The notes beneath the pieces are model-generated. The model was given only the letters and a program-made list of their open reading frames with translations. It did no database searches and was not told where the DNA came from. A stretch of DNA of 64,000 bases from Shewanella cutis (GTDB lineage: Bacteria; Pseudomonadota; Gammaproteobacteria; Enterobacterales; Shewanellaceae): NCBI RefSeq assembly GCF_022410515.1, contig NZ_JACSDI010000001.1, forward strand, positions 744,001 to 808,000, in the 5' to 3' direction. The position numbers and the translations under genes were made by a program. Position 1 is the stretch's first letter. Every line of letters starts with the position of its first letter. Below are positions 19,357-29,356 of the stretch, one piece after another.

Positions 19357-20349
19357 TTACCGAGACAAACTCGCAGGTGCAAAAATGGTACTTAACTGCT
19401 GAATATCTGCGGCAACCCATTCTGGCTCAAGACACTCGGCAAGGTGAGTCGCCATAAATTCCACTAGCTGCATGGCGGCGTAAGGCAAACGTCGGTCCCG
19501 GCGGCCCACCAGATACCAGTTACTCTCCAATGGAAATCCGCTTACGGACAATACCGCCGGTTTCTCGCGCCCTTCCTGTAGCGTATGGGCTGAAATCACT
19601 GACAAGCCTAAGCCTGACGCCACGCTCAAGCGTATCGCTTCGTTACTCTCAATTTGCATCGTGTCACTCAAGGCAATCCCTTGGGCGCTACACCAAGATT
19701 CAAACATTAAGCGGGTTGCAGAACCGGGTTCGCGCATAATAAATCGCTCTTGCTTCAACTCGCTAAAGCGTATCTGCTGACGGCCAACCGCCCAATGATC
19801 CTTAGGCGCAATAAGCTGCAGCGGATTTTTGATGATCCTTGCCGATAACACTTGCTCACCACTGGGTGGGTGACTAAAGAGATATAAATCATCTTCTTGA
19901 CGCTCGAATCGCCCCAAAATATGCGCGCGGTTGCCGATATTTAAGGTCACTTTTACCTGCGGAAATTGCCGATAAAACGCCCCTAAAATCCGTGGTACCA
20001 CATATTTTGCCGTGGTCACGACACCAATATTGATATGACCAACGCTGCCGCCTCTGGCCTGCTGGATATAGGCATCGACATCTTCAAAGCGACTTAGGGT
20101 ATCGCAGGCGGCTCGGTATAGCTCTTGTCCAACTAAGGTTGGCGACATACGGCCATCAGTACTGTGTAACAAGGGTTCGCCCAAAATATCCGCTAACTTT
20201 TTAAGTTGCAGCGACACGGTAGGCTGAGTAAGGTGCAGGGTGCGAGCTGCCGCCGAAATATTGCCCAGCCGAACCACTTGCACATACACCTCAAGTAGCC
20301 GAAAACTGAGATGCCGTAGCTTAAACGGGCTTTGCGATCGCTTATCCAT
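19357..20349 (-). CDS. LysR-family regulator (CbbR/CmpR-like), divergent from SbtA-like transporter
   Basis: 330 residues: N-terminal winged helix-turn-helix (about 12-70, RLGNISAAARTLHLTQPTVSL in the window's protein) and a C-terminal periplasmic-binding-like effector domain. The sequence GHINIGVVTTAKYVVPRILGAF is characteristic of the CbbR/CmpR subgroup that controls CO2 fixation or bicarbonate uptake genes in autotrophs. It is divergent from the bicarbonate transporter-like gene at 20486 across 136 bp containing two palindromes, so it most likely regulates that gene in response to inorganic carbon or metabolic state. That role is inference. Confidence 0.88.
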   Translation of the reverse strand: MDKRSQSPFKLRHLSFRLLEVYVQVVRLGNISAAARTLHLTQPTVSLQLKKLADILGEPLLHSTDGRMSPTLVGQELYRAACDTLSRFEDVDAYIQQARGGSVGHINIGVVTTAKYVVPRILGAFYRQFPQVKVTLNIGNRAHILGRFERQEDDLYLFSHPPSGEQVLSARIIKNPLQLIAPKDHWAVGRQQIRFSELKQERFIMREPGSATRLMFESWCSAQGIALSDTMQIESNEAIRLSVASGLGLSVISAHTLQEGREKPAVLSVSGFPLESNWYLVGRRDRRLPYAAMQLVEFMATHLAECLEPEWVAADIQQLSTIFAPASLSR

Positions 20350-20427
20350 AGATAAATATCTATACCTAACCAGTAAACAATTTATTTTTCAATATAGCGA
20401 ATTGAGTCCAGAATCTCCAGTCATCAA

Positions 20428-20476
20428 TGGTCCTTAAATAAACGGGGACCAAAACAGTATTAATAACGCTATTAAT
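20428..20476. promoter_or_regulatory. Two palindromes in the LysR/SbtA divergent region
   Basis: TGGTCC-N12-GGACCA spans 20428-20451 and ATTAATA-ACGC-TATTAAT spans 20459-20476, directly before the ribosome site of the transporter gene. Paired dyads of this kind in front of the divergent gene are where LysR proteins bind and activate. The second also contains the direct repeat ATTAAT. Confidence 0.5.
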
Positions 20477-20485
20477 GAGAGACTT

Positions 20486-21445
20486 ATGCCAGATATTGTC
20501 ATTGCATTTTTCGCCTTAGGTTTGCTCGCAGGCTTAGTCAAATCCGACCTTAAAGTGCCACCCGCAATTTATGAAACCCTATCGATATTGTTAATGCTTA
20601 CCTTAGGATTAAAGGGCGGCATGGCGCTGCACGGTCACACTCAACACTTAGTGATCACTGAACTCGTTGCTGTTGTCGGATTGGGTTTGCTGATCCCATT
20701 GGCACTTTACCCTGTGCTCACCCGCTTAGTTAGACTTGGGCGCACCGATGCCATTAGTATCGCCGCCCATTATGGATCGGTCAGCGCGGGGACTTTTGCC
20801 GTTGTTATTGCCATGGTGGAAAAATCAGGGATGACATTAAGACCCGAAACCACTTTATATTTGGTGCTACTCGAGCTACCAGCGATTGTGGTTATGCTCT
20901 GGTTACACCGGTATTTAAGCGCTAAACAGCCGCTACAAGCTACAACGCCCAATACTCAGCAATCGAGCATAGTGCATGAGGCTTTAACTAGCCGCGGCGT
21001 AGTGCTCCTTGTCGGTGGAGTGGTCATTGGTTGGCTTTATGGTCCGACAGGACTTGCGGCCATTAGCCCTGTACTACTAGGAGGGTTTAAAACCCTACTG
21101 GCTCTGTTTTTACTGGAGATGGGATTAGTCACAGCAAAAGTCTGCTTACCTCTACCACTGCAGCAATGGCGCTTATTAGTGTTTGCCGCCGTCACACCTT
21201 TTGCCTTGGCATGGTGCGGTATTGGTGTCGGGTTATGGCTCGAGTTACCACCAGGAAGTATCTTGGTGCTTGCAGGCTTGAGTGCCAGCGCCTCTTATAT
21301 TGCTGCACCTGCAGCCATACGCGCCGCCATTCCCGAAGCGAATATCGGCCTCGCCATGCTGGCATCCCTTGGGATTACCTTTCCGGTGAACGTGTTAATC
21401 GGTTTACCCTTGTACCAACACTGGATTATGCAAATAACGGGATAA
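20486..21445 (+). CDS. SbtA-like sodium-dependent bicarbonate transporter
   Basis: Integral membrane protein of 319 residues with about ten helices in two inverted halves, as in SbtA. Recognisable blocks are LKVPPAIYETLSILLMLTLG followed by a GLKGG motif (about 25-50), AAHYGSVSAGTFAVV (about 98-112) and SASASYIAAPAAIRAAIPEAN (about 265-286), which form the ion- and substrate-binding crossover in the family. SbtA brings HCO3- into cyanobacteria with Na+. No sbtB regulator gene follows. In a heterotroph it may feed carboxylation reactions. The family is clear; the substrate is inferred from it. Confidence 0.87.
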   Translation: MPDIVIAFFALGLLAGLVKSDLKVPPAIYETLSILLMLTLGLKGGMALHGHTQHLVITELVAVVGLGLLIPLALYPVLTRLVRLGRTDAISIAAHYGSVSAGTFAVVIAMVEKSGMTLRPETTLYLVLLELPAIVVMLWLHRYLSAKQPLQATTPNTQQSSIVHEALTSRGVVLLVGGVVIGWLYGPTGLAAISPVLLGGFKTLLALFLLEMGLVTAKVCLPLPLQQWRLLVFAAVTPFALAWCGIGVGLWLELPPGSILVLAGLSASASYIAAPAAIRAAIPEANIGLAMLASLGITFPVNVLIGLPLYQHWIMQITG

Positions 21446-21489
21446 TGCTATTGCACGAGGGAGACCGAGGTATCCCTTTGTATATCCCA

Positions 21490-22464
21490 TCATTCAGGTT
21501 TATTTGAGTGATGCTCGGCTTTATCTTGATACATTGCCCTGTCGGCGGCATCGAGCAAATCCTCAAGATTGATATCCAATTCAGGCGACCAATGGGCTAC
21601 ACCTATACTGCTCACTAAGGTAGGTTGCTGTGGATGCTGTTGATTATATTGCTCTAGTAATGATTGAAAACGCTCAATCGCAACATGCACTGCATCTATC
21701 TTCACAAAACTGAGCAGTACCACAAATTCATCGCCCCCCAGCCTTGCAATCACATCGGATTCCCGAAATGCCGCCATCAACAGATGGGCAAAATCATAGA
21801 GCACTTGATCGCCTTTACGGTGACCAAAAGAATCATTGAGTTCCTTAAAAAAATCGAGGTCAAAAAACACTAACGCAGCCTGAGAATTTATTCGTCGACA
21901 ACTAGCAAGGGATTGAAAAGCAAGCTGTTCAAATCCACGTCGATTAGAAATCATCGTTAAGGGATCTAAGGTATTTAGCGAAATAGCCAACAACTCAGCC
22001 TCAACCATCTGCCCAAGATCAGTGAGAGTTTCGATATCATCGGTGCTAAATTCCCGAGGCTCATTGCCGATTAAGCACAAAGTTCCGACCCGATATTCAC
22101 CACGAATCGTCAAAGGATAACCTGCATAAAAACGAATATGGGGAGACTGAGTGACTAAAGGGTTATCGTGAAAACGAGGATCCATTTGGGCATCGTTAAC
22201 AATAAAAATTCCATCATGATTAATAGCATGGCCACAAAAGGAAATATCCCTTGATGTCTCAGTCACCTCCAATCCTTGACAGGATTTAAACCATTGCCGA
22301 CTGGCATCCACCAACGTCACCACACATATAGGTAGCGCAAAAATACGCCGAGTTAGCCGCGTTATACGGTCAAACCTTTCTTCGGCATCGGTATCAAGTA
22401 TATTCAATGCCTTTAAGGTGGATAAACGTTGCAACTCATTATCAGGGATGGGAGGTAATTGCAT
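21490..22464 (-). CDS. GAF-GGDEF diguanylate cyclase
   Basis: 324 residues. An N-terminal GAF domain (about 25-155) carries SFCGHAINHDGIFIVNDAQ and RFYAGYPL, the pattern of GAF domains in soluble signalling proteins. The C-terminal GGDEF domain (about 165-315) has an intact active site GGDEF at 243-247, DLDFFKELND for metal and substrate, and an inhibitory site RESD at 234-237 exactly five residues before it. It is therefore predicted to make cyclic di-GMP with product inhibition. No membrane segment is seen, so it is cytoplasmic. It is monocistronic; the GAF ligand is unknown. Confidence 0.93.
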   Translation of the reverse strand: MQLPPIPDNELQRLSTLKALNILDTDAEERFDRITRLTRRIFALPICVVTLVDASRQWFKSCQGLEVTETSRDISFCGHAINHDGIFIVNDAQMDPRFHDNPLVTQSPHIRFYAGYPLTIRGEYRVGTLCLIGNEPREFSTDDIETLTDLGQMVEAELLAISLNTLDPLTMISNRRGFEQLAFQSLASCRRINSQAALVFFDLDFFKELNDSFGHRKGDQVLYDFAHLLMAAFRESDVIARLGGDEFVVLLSFVKIDAVHVAIERFQSLLEQYNQQHPQQPTLVSSIGVAHWSPELDINLEDLLDAADRAMYQDKAEHHSNKPE

Positions 22465-22524
22465 AGATCGCTCCGCAAATGGCTTACTATCAAGCGTAGA
22501 CCAACAACTTGAGTCATGTTTTAC

Positions 22525-25389
22525 TTACTCAAGTATGGCCTGATAAATGGCGAGTATCCGCTCCGCATGGGCAGCAACATCGGCGTAGGGCAACTTACCG
22601 GATTTTTGCTGCAAAGTGAGGCGATGATTTTCATCCCTTAACCAGCAATAGCTTTGGGTAAGATGTTGCGCGCTCATCAAAGGCAGGAGCTCAAGCTCGG
22701 CCAGCACACCAAAAATACGCACATTATCAGACCAAATTGATAACTCAGGGTATTCATGGGCATTAGCGAGCACCAGGTATTGGGCGATAAACTCAATATC
22801 CGTGATCCCACCGGGGCTTTGTTTTAAGTCAAACTCGCCTTCACTGACTTTAAGTAAATGGTCACGCATCTTCTGACGCATCTCACGTACCGCTTTTTTA
22901 AGCTCGTCTTTATCCCGTGATTGCTCTAAAACACAAGCGCGGATCTGGCTGAATTTGACAGCCAAACTATTATCACCAAAAACAAAACGTGACCTAACTA
23001 AGGCTTGATGCTCCCAGGTCCAAGCCTCCTGCGTTTGATACTCGCCAAAGCGCGCAATCTCACTCACCATTAAACCCGATGAGCCAGACGGACGCAGGCG
23101 CATATCCACTTCATAAAGCTCACCCGAAGTGGTTCGCGTCGAGAATAAATGCAAAATACGTTGGGCAAGTTTGAGGTAAAAATGGCCCACTTCGATGGGT
23201 CTCTCACCATTGGTCAAGCTATTGGCCATATTTTCTGGCGCTTCATACAGAAAGACCAAATCCAGATCCGAACCATAACCCAGCTCAATCCCACCTAACT
23301 TGCCATAACCAATCACCGCAAAACCGGTGTCGCTGTTATCGTCAAGATAGCTTGGCACACCATGGCGTACTGCCACTTGCTGCCATGCCTGCATCACCAC
23401 TTGTTCGATAATGGCTTCGGCTAAAAAGGTCAAATGGTCACTCACCTGCATCACAGGTAATACTCCGGTGACATCGGCGGCGGCGATTTTCAGTTGTTGC
23501 GACAGCTTAAACTGGCGCAGCGCCTCCATTTGCTGTTCCATATCATCCTCAGGCACCCGCAGCAGATACTGGCGCAGCTCACTGGGATAATCATCAAGCG
23601 AAGTTGTATCGTACAGATGCGCCGGATCGATAAGCTCATCGAGCAACATAGGAAACTTAGCGAGCTGCGCCGCAATCCAAGGGCTGGCACAGCACAGGCT
23701 CACCAGTTGCTGGCGGGCGCCGGGATTTTCGCATAGCAACTCAAGATAAGTAGTGCGTGTTAAAATTTGCTCTAGCACTTTAGATACGGGCTCAAAAGCC
23801 GCCGACGGGCTTGGTTGATTGAGCAGCTCGTCGAGTAACCTTGGCATTAATTTATCGAGGGTTTCACGTCCACGTGGGCCAATCGAGCGTTTAGTCACGG
23901 TTTCACGCCAACGACTCAGTAAAGGCCAGAGTTTATCGTCATCAACCTGTTGCTCAGCTAACAAGTTAATTGCGTGATCATCTTGCTGCACGTTCCACAG
24001 CTGCGCTGTCCAATGCTCGGCTTTCTCCTCCCCCTCTTCGCCACCGACCGTTGCCTTAAAGTGACGATGAATTTTCGCCATCGCCGCCTCAATATGGGTA
24101 CGAAGGTCAATTTCATTGGTCATATCGAGCACGTAGCAGAGCCTAGCCCAATCGAGCGCATTATTCGGCAAGGTTTGCGTCTGTTTATCATCAATCGCTT
24201 GCAAGAGGTTCTCGACGCGACGTAGCAATAAATAACTGTGCTTAAGCTCATCGACTGCGAGATATTCAAACTGCCCAAGGCTATAAAGGGTATCCATGGC
24301 ACCAAACAGGCTTTGCTGGCGCAGCGCGGGCTCACGACCACCACGGATCAACTGGAAGCTTTGCACCACGAATTCCACTTCGCGGATGCCGCCCGCGCCA
24401 AGTTTAATATTATCGGTCAACTGACGGCGGCGAACTTCTTGAGCGATGAGCTGCTTCATTTTGCGCAGGGATTCAATGGCCGAAAAGTCGATATAGCGGC
24501 GATAAACAAAGGGACGCAGCAGACTGTGTAACTCGTCGGAAAAATGGTTCCAAGGCCCGAGTGAACGGGCTTTCACCATGGCATAACGCTCCCAATCACG
24601 CCCCTGCTCTTGGTAATAGTCCTCAAGACCACTAAAACTCACCACTAAAGGACCGCTCTCACCATAAGGACGCAGGCGCATATCAACACGGAATACAAAA
24701 CCATCAACGGTAATTTGGTCGAGTAGATTGACGAGCCTCTGCCCCATGCGGATGAAAAACTGTTGATTATCAAGGCTACGACGACCGCCAACGGTTTCAC
24801 CATGTTCTGGGAAAGTAAAAATCAGGTCGATATCGGAGGAAAAGTTCAGCTCACGGCCACCGAGTTTCCCCATGCCCAAAATTAGCAGCGGTTGGGGATT
24901 ACCCGCCTTATCCATTGGCGTACCGTATTGAACACACATCTCCTTGTAAAGCCAATCTCTTGCGCCTATCACTAGCGCCTCAGCGAGCGCAGAAAGATCG
25001 AGCAAAGATTCCTCTAAGCTGGCGTAATCTAAAAAGTCTCGCCACGCTAAACGCACCATTTGATAATTGCGAAATCGGCGCAGTAGGCGTTTTGCCATAT
25101 CTTCATTAATGGCACTGGCTAATTGCTCACGTAACTGTCCATCAAACCGTTTTCGTTCAACTTGCTGCAAATCATCGGCAAACAAGGCGTTAATCCACTC
25201 TGGAGAGCGGGTTAATTGGGTTGCGATATAATCGCTTAGTCCCAAAACCGTTTTCAATTCTTGCTGCTGGGCAGCAGTTAAATTTGCCAGTCCTTCTGAC
25301 CATACTTCAGCAAGGCGTGCCCAATGACGCTCAGAGGCTTGAGTAATGAGGGGAGACAATGACTTATTACTGTCTTTTTGCACGGCCAT
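22525..25389 (-). CDS. glnE: Bifunctional glutamine synthetase adenylyltransferase/adenylyl-removing enzyme
   Basis: Adjusts glutamine synthetase activity by adding or removing AMP under PII control. Starting at [10 protein letters not shown] (AGGG at the right distance) gives 954 residues versus 946 in E. coli; a further 36 upstream codons in frame are ignored. Two nucleotidyltransferase domains are visible: the N-terminal removal domain with [19 protein letters not shown] near residue 175 and the C-terminal transferase domain with [20 protein letters not shown] near residue 690. In E. coli it lies between hldE and ygiF; here it keeps that orientation but is separated from both. A GACATATTATGTC palindrome lies 27 bp upstream. 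Confidence 0.97.
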   Translation of the reverse strand: MAVQKDSNKSLSPLITQASERHWARLAEVWSEGLANLTAAQQQELKTVLGLSDYIATQLTRSPEWINALFADDLQQVERKRFDGQLREQLASAINEDMAKRLLRRFRNYQMVRLAWRDFLDYASLEESLLDLSALAEALVIGARDWLYKEMCVQYGTPMDKAGNPQPLLILGMGKLGGRELNFSSDIDLIFTFPEHGETVGGRRSLDNQQFFIRMGQRLVNLLDQITVDGFVFRVDMRLRPYGESGPLVVSFSGLEDYYQEQGRDWERYAMVKARSLGPWNHFSDELHSLLRPFVYRRYIDFSAIESLRKMKQLIAQEVRRRQLTDNIKLGAGGIREVEFVVQSFQLIRGGREPALRQQSLFGAMDTLYSLGQFEYLAVDELKHSYLLLRRVENLLQAIDDKQTQTLPNNALDWARLCYVLDMTNEIDLRTHIEAAMAKIHRHFKATVGGEEGEEKAEHWTAQLWNVQQDDHAINLLAEQQVDDDKLWPLLSRWRETVTKRSIGPRGRETLDKLMPRLLDELLNQPSPSAAFEPVSKVLEQILTRTTYLELLCENPGARQQLVSLCCASPWIAAQLAKFPMLLDELIDPAHLYDTTSLDDYPSELRQYLLRVPEDDMEQQMEALRQFKLSQQLKIAAADVTGVLPVMQVSDHLTFLAEAIIEQVVMQAWQQVAVRHGVPSYLDDNSDTGFAVIGYGKLGGIELGYGSDLDLVFLYEAPENMANSLTNGERPIEVGHFYLKLAQRILHLFSTRTTSGELYEVDMRLRPSGSSGLMVSEIARFGEYQTQEAWTWEHQALVRSRFVFGDNSLAVKFSQIRACVLEQSRDKDELKKAVREMRQKMRDHLLKVSEGEFDLKQSPGGITDIEFIAQYLVLANAHEYPELSIWSDNVRIFGVLAELELLPLMSAQHLTQSYCWLRDENHRLTLQQKSGKLPYADVAAHAERILAIYQAILE

Positions 25390-25415
25390 AATAATCCCTA
25401 ACAAATTTAAATATC

Positions 25416-25428
25416 GACATATTATGTC
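25416..25428. promoter_or_regulatory. Palindromic operator-like site between glnE and the Psp-like cluster
   Basis: GACATA-T-TATGTC, a perfect 13-bp palindrome 27 bp upstream of the glnE start and 217 bp upstream of the lipoprotein gene at 25645. The same sequence recurs twice before yjfI at 29297 and 29331, which makes chance unlikely. Confidence 0.6.
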
Positions 25429-25644
25429 GCAAATGATATAGAATGAAATCGCATCAGGTTTAACATAATTGCCATGCCTTAATGCGTGTGTCTGCAAATG
25501 GCAAAACTGAGCTTACCCGCAAGAAAGCAACCCCTCTTTCTTGACTATTTAGGGTACTATAACCTGTGAGGCAAACATATTGGGCAAGTTGATTATTATT
25601 GTCCGCCAATATTTGGGTTTTATTTCAGCACTTTTGGAGAAAAC

Positions 25645-26634
25645 ATGGCAGGAATGCTAATGCGTGTTCTCACGTCGATGCTCATTTTGGCCGCGGTCTT
25701 ATCGCTGACGGGTTGTGGCGATGATCGGCCGGAGAAAATTGAGAAGTATCAACAACTCACGGAGCAGCGTCTCACAACACTCAATACAATGCTCGATGAT
25801 GGCCAAATCCGTAATGCCAATCTGCTCAAGCAATACAGCAGCTTGCTAAAACAGCAAAAGCCCGATTTAGCGCCATTAGTGGATGAATTAGCCAAGGATG
25901 CAACCGCCGAAGGGCCCATGTTTTCTTCGCTCAAACGCCGCTTAGGTGATGCCCAAAATTCGGCCAACTTTACCGATCTCGATCAACAATTAGCCGAGGT
26001 AGAAAATCTCTATCAAGCTGCCGATCCTAGCCTGTATAACGACATGCTATCCGATCCCGTGAACGTGATAGCGGATATGTCAGAAGGCAAACTCGCCCGC
26101 GTCAATGCCATCAGCCGTGAAGCGGCGGCCCTTGCCAATAACGCCGAAGATTTTGGTCCTGGTAGCCAACTGGTGGGTAACCCAGCCTATGGAAGTTGGC
26201 AGACTGACTCTAGTGGCATGTCTTTCTGGGCTTGGTACGGCATGTATTCGATGTTTTCCAATATTTTCCAGCGCCCCATTTATTATGACCGCTGGTCCGG
26301 TAATCGTGGCTATAGCTATTACAACGACGTAGGTCGTTACCGCTACACTTCGCCAAAACAAGCACAAGCGCAGGAAAAAACCTTCGAACAGACTAAAAAA
26401 CGTTTCGATTCGCAAGGAAAACGCTTCGATAGCCCCTATGCAAAATCGCGCACAGGTTCAACCGCTCTCTCCCGCGAGAGCACTAGCGCGCCAAAAGCGA
26501 ATACTGCAAGTTCGAGCTCAGCGAATAAGTCGAGCGCGCAATCTGACAGTAAATTCCGCTCAAACTATTCTAAAGACAGCAGTTTCCGTAATTCCAGCAA
26601 TCGCACTACCCGCAGTGTGCGCCGAGGCAAGTAA
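25645..26634 (+). CDS. Predicted lipoprotein of the Psp-like cluster, low-complexity C-terminus
   Basis: I do not recognise a named family. The signal peptide ends in the lipobox LSLTGC with lipidated cysteine near residue 24. Residues about 30-170 are alpha-helical and charged, likely coiled coil. Residues about 190-235 are rich in Tyr, Trp, Ser and Gly (SFWAWYGMYSMFSN), and the last 90 residues are Ser/Arg/Lys-rich and disordered. Its role is probably in the periplasm at an envelope-stress site. It is the first gene of a tight run with the DUF350 protein (15 bp later) and the aminopropyltransferase-like protein. In E. coli the comparable yjf cluster encodes a different small lipoprotein (YjfM). 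Confidence 0.75.
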   Translation: MAGMLMRVLTSMLILAAVLSLTGCGDDRPEKIEKYQQLTEQRLTTLNTMLDDGQIRNANLLKQYSSLLKQQKPDLAPLVDELAKDATAEGPMFSSLKRRLGDAQNSANFTDLDQQLAEVENLYQAADPSLYNDMLSDPVNVIADMSEGKLARVNAISREAAALANNAEDFGPGSQLVGNPAYGSWQTDSSGMSFWAWYGMYSMFSNIFQRPIYYDRWSGNRGYSYYNDVGRYRYTSPKQAQAQEKTFEQTKKRFDSQGKRFDSPYAKSRTGSTALSRESTSAPKANTASSSSANKSSAQSDSKFRSNYSKDSSFRNSSNRTTRSVRRGK

Positions 26635-26649
26635 CGTAAAGGATCTCCC

Positions 26650-27549
26650 ATGACACTATTTCAGGATTTCGGTATCACACCAGAGCTAATCACTATACTC
26701 GCAATCGACCTCACGATTGCGGTTATCCTATTGACATTAATGCGTTATTTACAAGGATGGAGCGTTAGCGTCAACAGCAGCAAAGAACTGGCTGAACGCG
26801 ATAACTTTGCCTTTGGTATCAGCACTGCTGGCGCTGTTGCCGCGTTAGGCATTGTGCTCACAGGCGCCATCACAGGTGCCGCAGCGCCCTCCTATTTAAC
26901 TGAAGCGATAGGCATGAGTGCCTATGGTTTATTTGGTTTAATACTGATTAAATTCGGGCGTTTTCTACACGATAAAATCGCGTTAAATGAACTCGATAAA
27001 AATCAGCAAATTGTTAAAGGTAACGTGTCTGTCGCCATTGTGGATGCCAGTGTTGCTATCGCCACCGCAATCATTATTCGGGCAGTGCTGTTATGGGCTG
27101 AAGATTTAACAATCGACACTTTTATTGCCATCTTTAGTGCCTTTGCGATTTCACAACTCATGCTGGTGCTTCTCACCCGCTTACGTGAAAAACGTTTCGC
27201 AAGTCGTAACCAAGACTCATCAATGCAGCAGGCACTCGCTCAAGGCCATACCGCTGTTGCTATTCGCCACGCCGGATTTATGATCGCCATGGCACTCAGC
27301 TTTAATGCCGCGAGTCATTTTATCCTGTTCAATCCAACCGCCTATGTGACTAACATTATTGGCTGGTTAGTATTCTCCATCATCATGCTGGTCGTGCTGA
27401 CGCTACTGCTGTTTGTGATCAAAAAACTGGTACTGGCACGGATCAATTTAGCGGATGAAGTCGAAAGACAGCACAATATTGGTATCGCTGCCGTGGAAAT
27501 GGCCATCAGTATTGCAATCGCACTTATCCTCACGGCCCTAATGGCATAA
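26650..27549 (+). CDS. DUF350 (YjfL-type) membrane protein, duplicated domain
   Basis: 299 residues with about eight hydrophobic helices. Two DUF350 units are visible: NFAFGISTAGAVAALGIVLTG in the first half and HAGFMIAMALSFNAAS in the second, each preceded by a helix pair. E. coli YjfL has one unit of about 130 residues, so this is the two-unit form. The function is unknown; DUF350 proteins repeatedly occur next to PspA-family, YjfI/YjfK and aminopropyltransferase genes and are thought to be part of an envelope-stress response. It lies 15 bp after the lipoprotein gene and 4 bp before the next gene, so it is in an operon. Confidence 0.88.
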   Translation: MTLFQDFGITPELITILAIDLTIAVILLTLMRYLQGWSVSVNSSKELAERDNFAFGISTAGAVAALGIVLTGAITGAAAPSYLTEAIGMSAYGLFGLILIKFGRFLHDKIALNELDKNQQIVKGNVSVAIVDASVAIATAIIIRAVLLWAEDLTIDTFIAIFSAFAISQLMLVLLTRLREKRFASRNQDSSMQQALAQGHTAVAIRHAGFMIAMALSFNAASHFILFNPTAYVTNIIGWLVFSIIMLVVLTLLLFVIKKLVLARINLADEVERQHNIGIAAVEMAISIAIALILTALMA

Positions 27550-27553
27550 ACGC

Positions 27554-29278
27554 ATGCACGAGTCACAATTAACCACTTCGGCGGCTAAACCTAGCCGCCT
27601 AGGTTGGTTCGATGATGCCCTATTACTGGGCATAATGGCCGTGCTCGCTGGGTGCGGTCTTATCTACGAATACCTGTTATCCCACTACGCAGGCCGGATC
27701 TTAGGCGCACTTGAGGCTGCCATCTATACCATGATCGGTCTGATGATCGTATCAATGGGGCTTGGTGCCTTTGCCGCGCGCAAAATTAAGGATGCGTTTT
27801 CCGGCTTTGTGGTGCTCGAACTCACCGTCGCGCTGTGTGGCTCACTCGCGATTTTGATCACCGCTGCCGTGATAGGTTTTGGCCAACAACTACCGATGAT
27901 CATCGCCAGCACCTTGGGCTTGCCGCCGGATCAACTGCCCGAAGGTGGCATGATTGGCTCGCTACAAAAGCTTAGCGAATATCTACCTTATTTTTGGGGC
28001 GTGCTACTGGGCTTGATGATTGGGATGGAGATCCCACTTATCGCCAGGGTAAGACAATCCCTTTCAGATGAACACTTACTCCATAATGCAGGCACAATTT
28101 ACGGCGCAGACTATATAGGCGCAGGTATTGGCGCGGCCATTTGGGTCGGCTTTATGCTAGCTATCGATATTCAACTCGCTGCCGCGCTAACCGCCAGCTT
28201 TAACTTGCTAGCAGGGTTTGTGTTTATCTGGCGCTTTTGGCCCAAGATCCAAAGAGCAAGATTATTGCTCACGGGGCATTTTGTGGTCACGGGCGTATTA
28301 TTTTTGCTCGCCATTCAAGGGCCAAGCTGGGAACAGCAGTTCAACAATCTGCTCTATAAAGACAACGTGGTTTACGCTAAGGCCACGCGCTTTCAACAAC
28401 TCACCTTTACCGAGCGCCTACGCGGTAATGGCCTATCCCCAGTTTACGCCTTGTATATCAATGGTCGTTTACAGTTTTCGAGTAGCGATGAACACATTTA
28501 CCATGCATTTTTAGTTCATCCAACCCTTGCGGCTAGCGCTCGTCATAACAAGGTATTAATCATTGGCGGCGGTGATGGACTGGGCCTAAAACAAGTACTA
28601 CGCTGGGAACCTGAGCAAGTAACCCTACTCGATCTTGATGCAGCGCTGGTGCAACTGTTTAAATCCCCCGATCCTGATATGCCTGCGCGTTTAAGCCAAG
28701 CCCTGCTATCACTTAATGGCAATGCGTTTAACGATCCTCGTGTAACGGTAATCCACGATGATGCCTTTAACGGGGTCGATAAGCTAATTGCGAAAGGGAA
28801 TAAATATGATGCGATTATTGTGGATTTACCCGATCCCAGCCATCCGGATCTAAATAAGCTCTACTCGGATTATTTCTATCGCAAACTGAAGGAACTAATC
28901 AGCAGTGATGGCGCTCTGACAGTACAGTCAACGTCACCCTATCATGCGCAAAAAGCCTTTATTTCAGTAGCAAGAACCTTGGCATTGGCGGGATTTGATG
29001 TAAAACAATATCACCACAATGTCCCTAGTTTTGGCGAATGGGGTTGGAGTATTGCCACTCTATCTGGAAAGGATGCTCAGCATCGTCTAGGCGAGCTGAC
29101 CACACTACCGATAGTGGATGACTGGTTAACCTTAGGTTTAGTTAAAGGCGCGTTTGAATTCCCTGCCAATTTTTATCAGGATGCGACCAATATTAAGCCC
29201 AATGAACTGGGGTCATTACAGTTGTACCATTATCATCAACAGGCTTGGTCCGAAACCCAAGGACTGGATCTTTTTTAA
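27554..29278 (+). CDS. Membrane-anchored spermidine synthase-like (aminopropyltransferase) protein
   Basis: 574 residues. The N-terminal 240 contain about seven membrane helices; the C-terminal 300 form a spermidine/spermine synthase-like Rossmann domain with GGGDGLGLKQVLRWEP and VTLLDLDAALVQLF, which bind decarboxylated S-adenosylmethionine, then DAIIVDLPDPSHPDLNKLYS, the catalytic aspartate region. True SpeE lacks the membrane part. This fused form is found with PspA and DUF350 genes. The substrate is unproven: a polyamine or a lipid-linked amine at the membrane is possible. It is separated by 4 bp from the DUF350 gene. Confidence 0.85.
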   Translation: MHESQLTTSAAKPSRLGWFDDALLLGIMAVLAGCGLIYEYLLSHYAGRILGALEAAIYTMIGLMIVSMGLGAFAARKIKDAFSGFVVLELTVALCGSLAILITAAVIGFGQQLPMIIASTLGLPPDQLPEGGMIGSLQKLSEYLPYFWGVLLGLMIGMEIPLIARVRQSLSDEHLLHNAGTIYGADYIGAGIGAAIWVGFMLAIDIQLAAALTASFNLLAGFVFIWRFWPKIQRARLLLTGHFVVTGVLFLLAIQGPSWEQQFNNLLYKDNVVYAKATRFQQLTFTERLRGNGLSPVYALYINGRLQFSSSDEHIYHAFLVHPTLAASARHNKVLIIGGGDGLGLKQVLRWEPEQVTLLDLDAALVQLFKSPDPDMPARLSQALLSLNGNAFNDPRVTVIHDDAFNGVDKLIAKGNKYDAIIVDLPDPSHPDLNKLYSDYFYRKLKELISSDGALTVQSTSPYHAQKAFISVARTLALAGFDVKQYHHNVPSFGEWGWSIATLSGKDAQHRLGELTTLPIVDDWLTLGLVKGAFEFPANFYQDATNIKPNELGSLQLYHYHQQAWSETQGLDLF

Positions 29279-29294
29279 CGGATAAAGATAGTGC

Positions 29295-29343
29295 TTGACA
29301 TATTATGTCTCAGTGCTATCTTTGAACACAGACATAATATGTC
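29295..29343 (+). promoter_or_regulatory. Promoter with paired 13-bp operators in front of yjfI
   Basis: TTGACA (29295-29300), 16-bp spacer, then TGC-TATCTT with an extended -10 (29317-29322). One palindrome GACATA-T-TATGTC (29297-29309) overlaps the -35; a second, GACATA-A-TATGTC (29331-29343), covers the expected start of transcription. Their centres are 34 bp apart, about three helix turns. This is a standard layout for repression, and it separates yjfI-pspA-yjfK as an independently controlled part of the cluster. Confidence 0.6.
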
Positions 29344-29356
29344 AATAAGGACAAAT

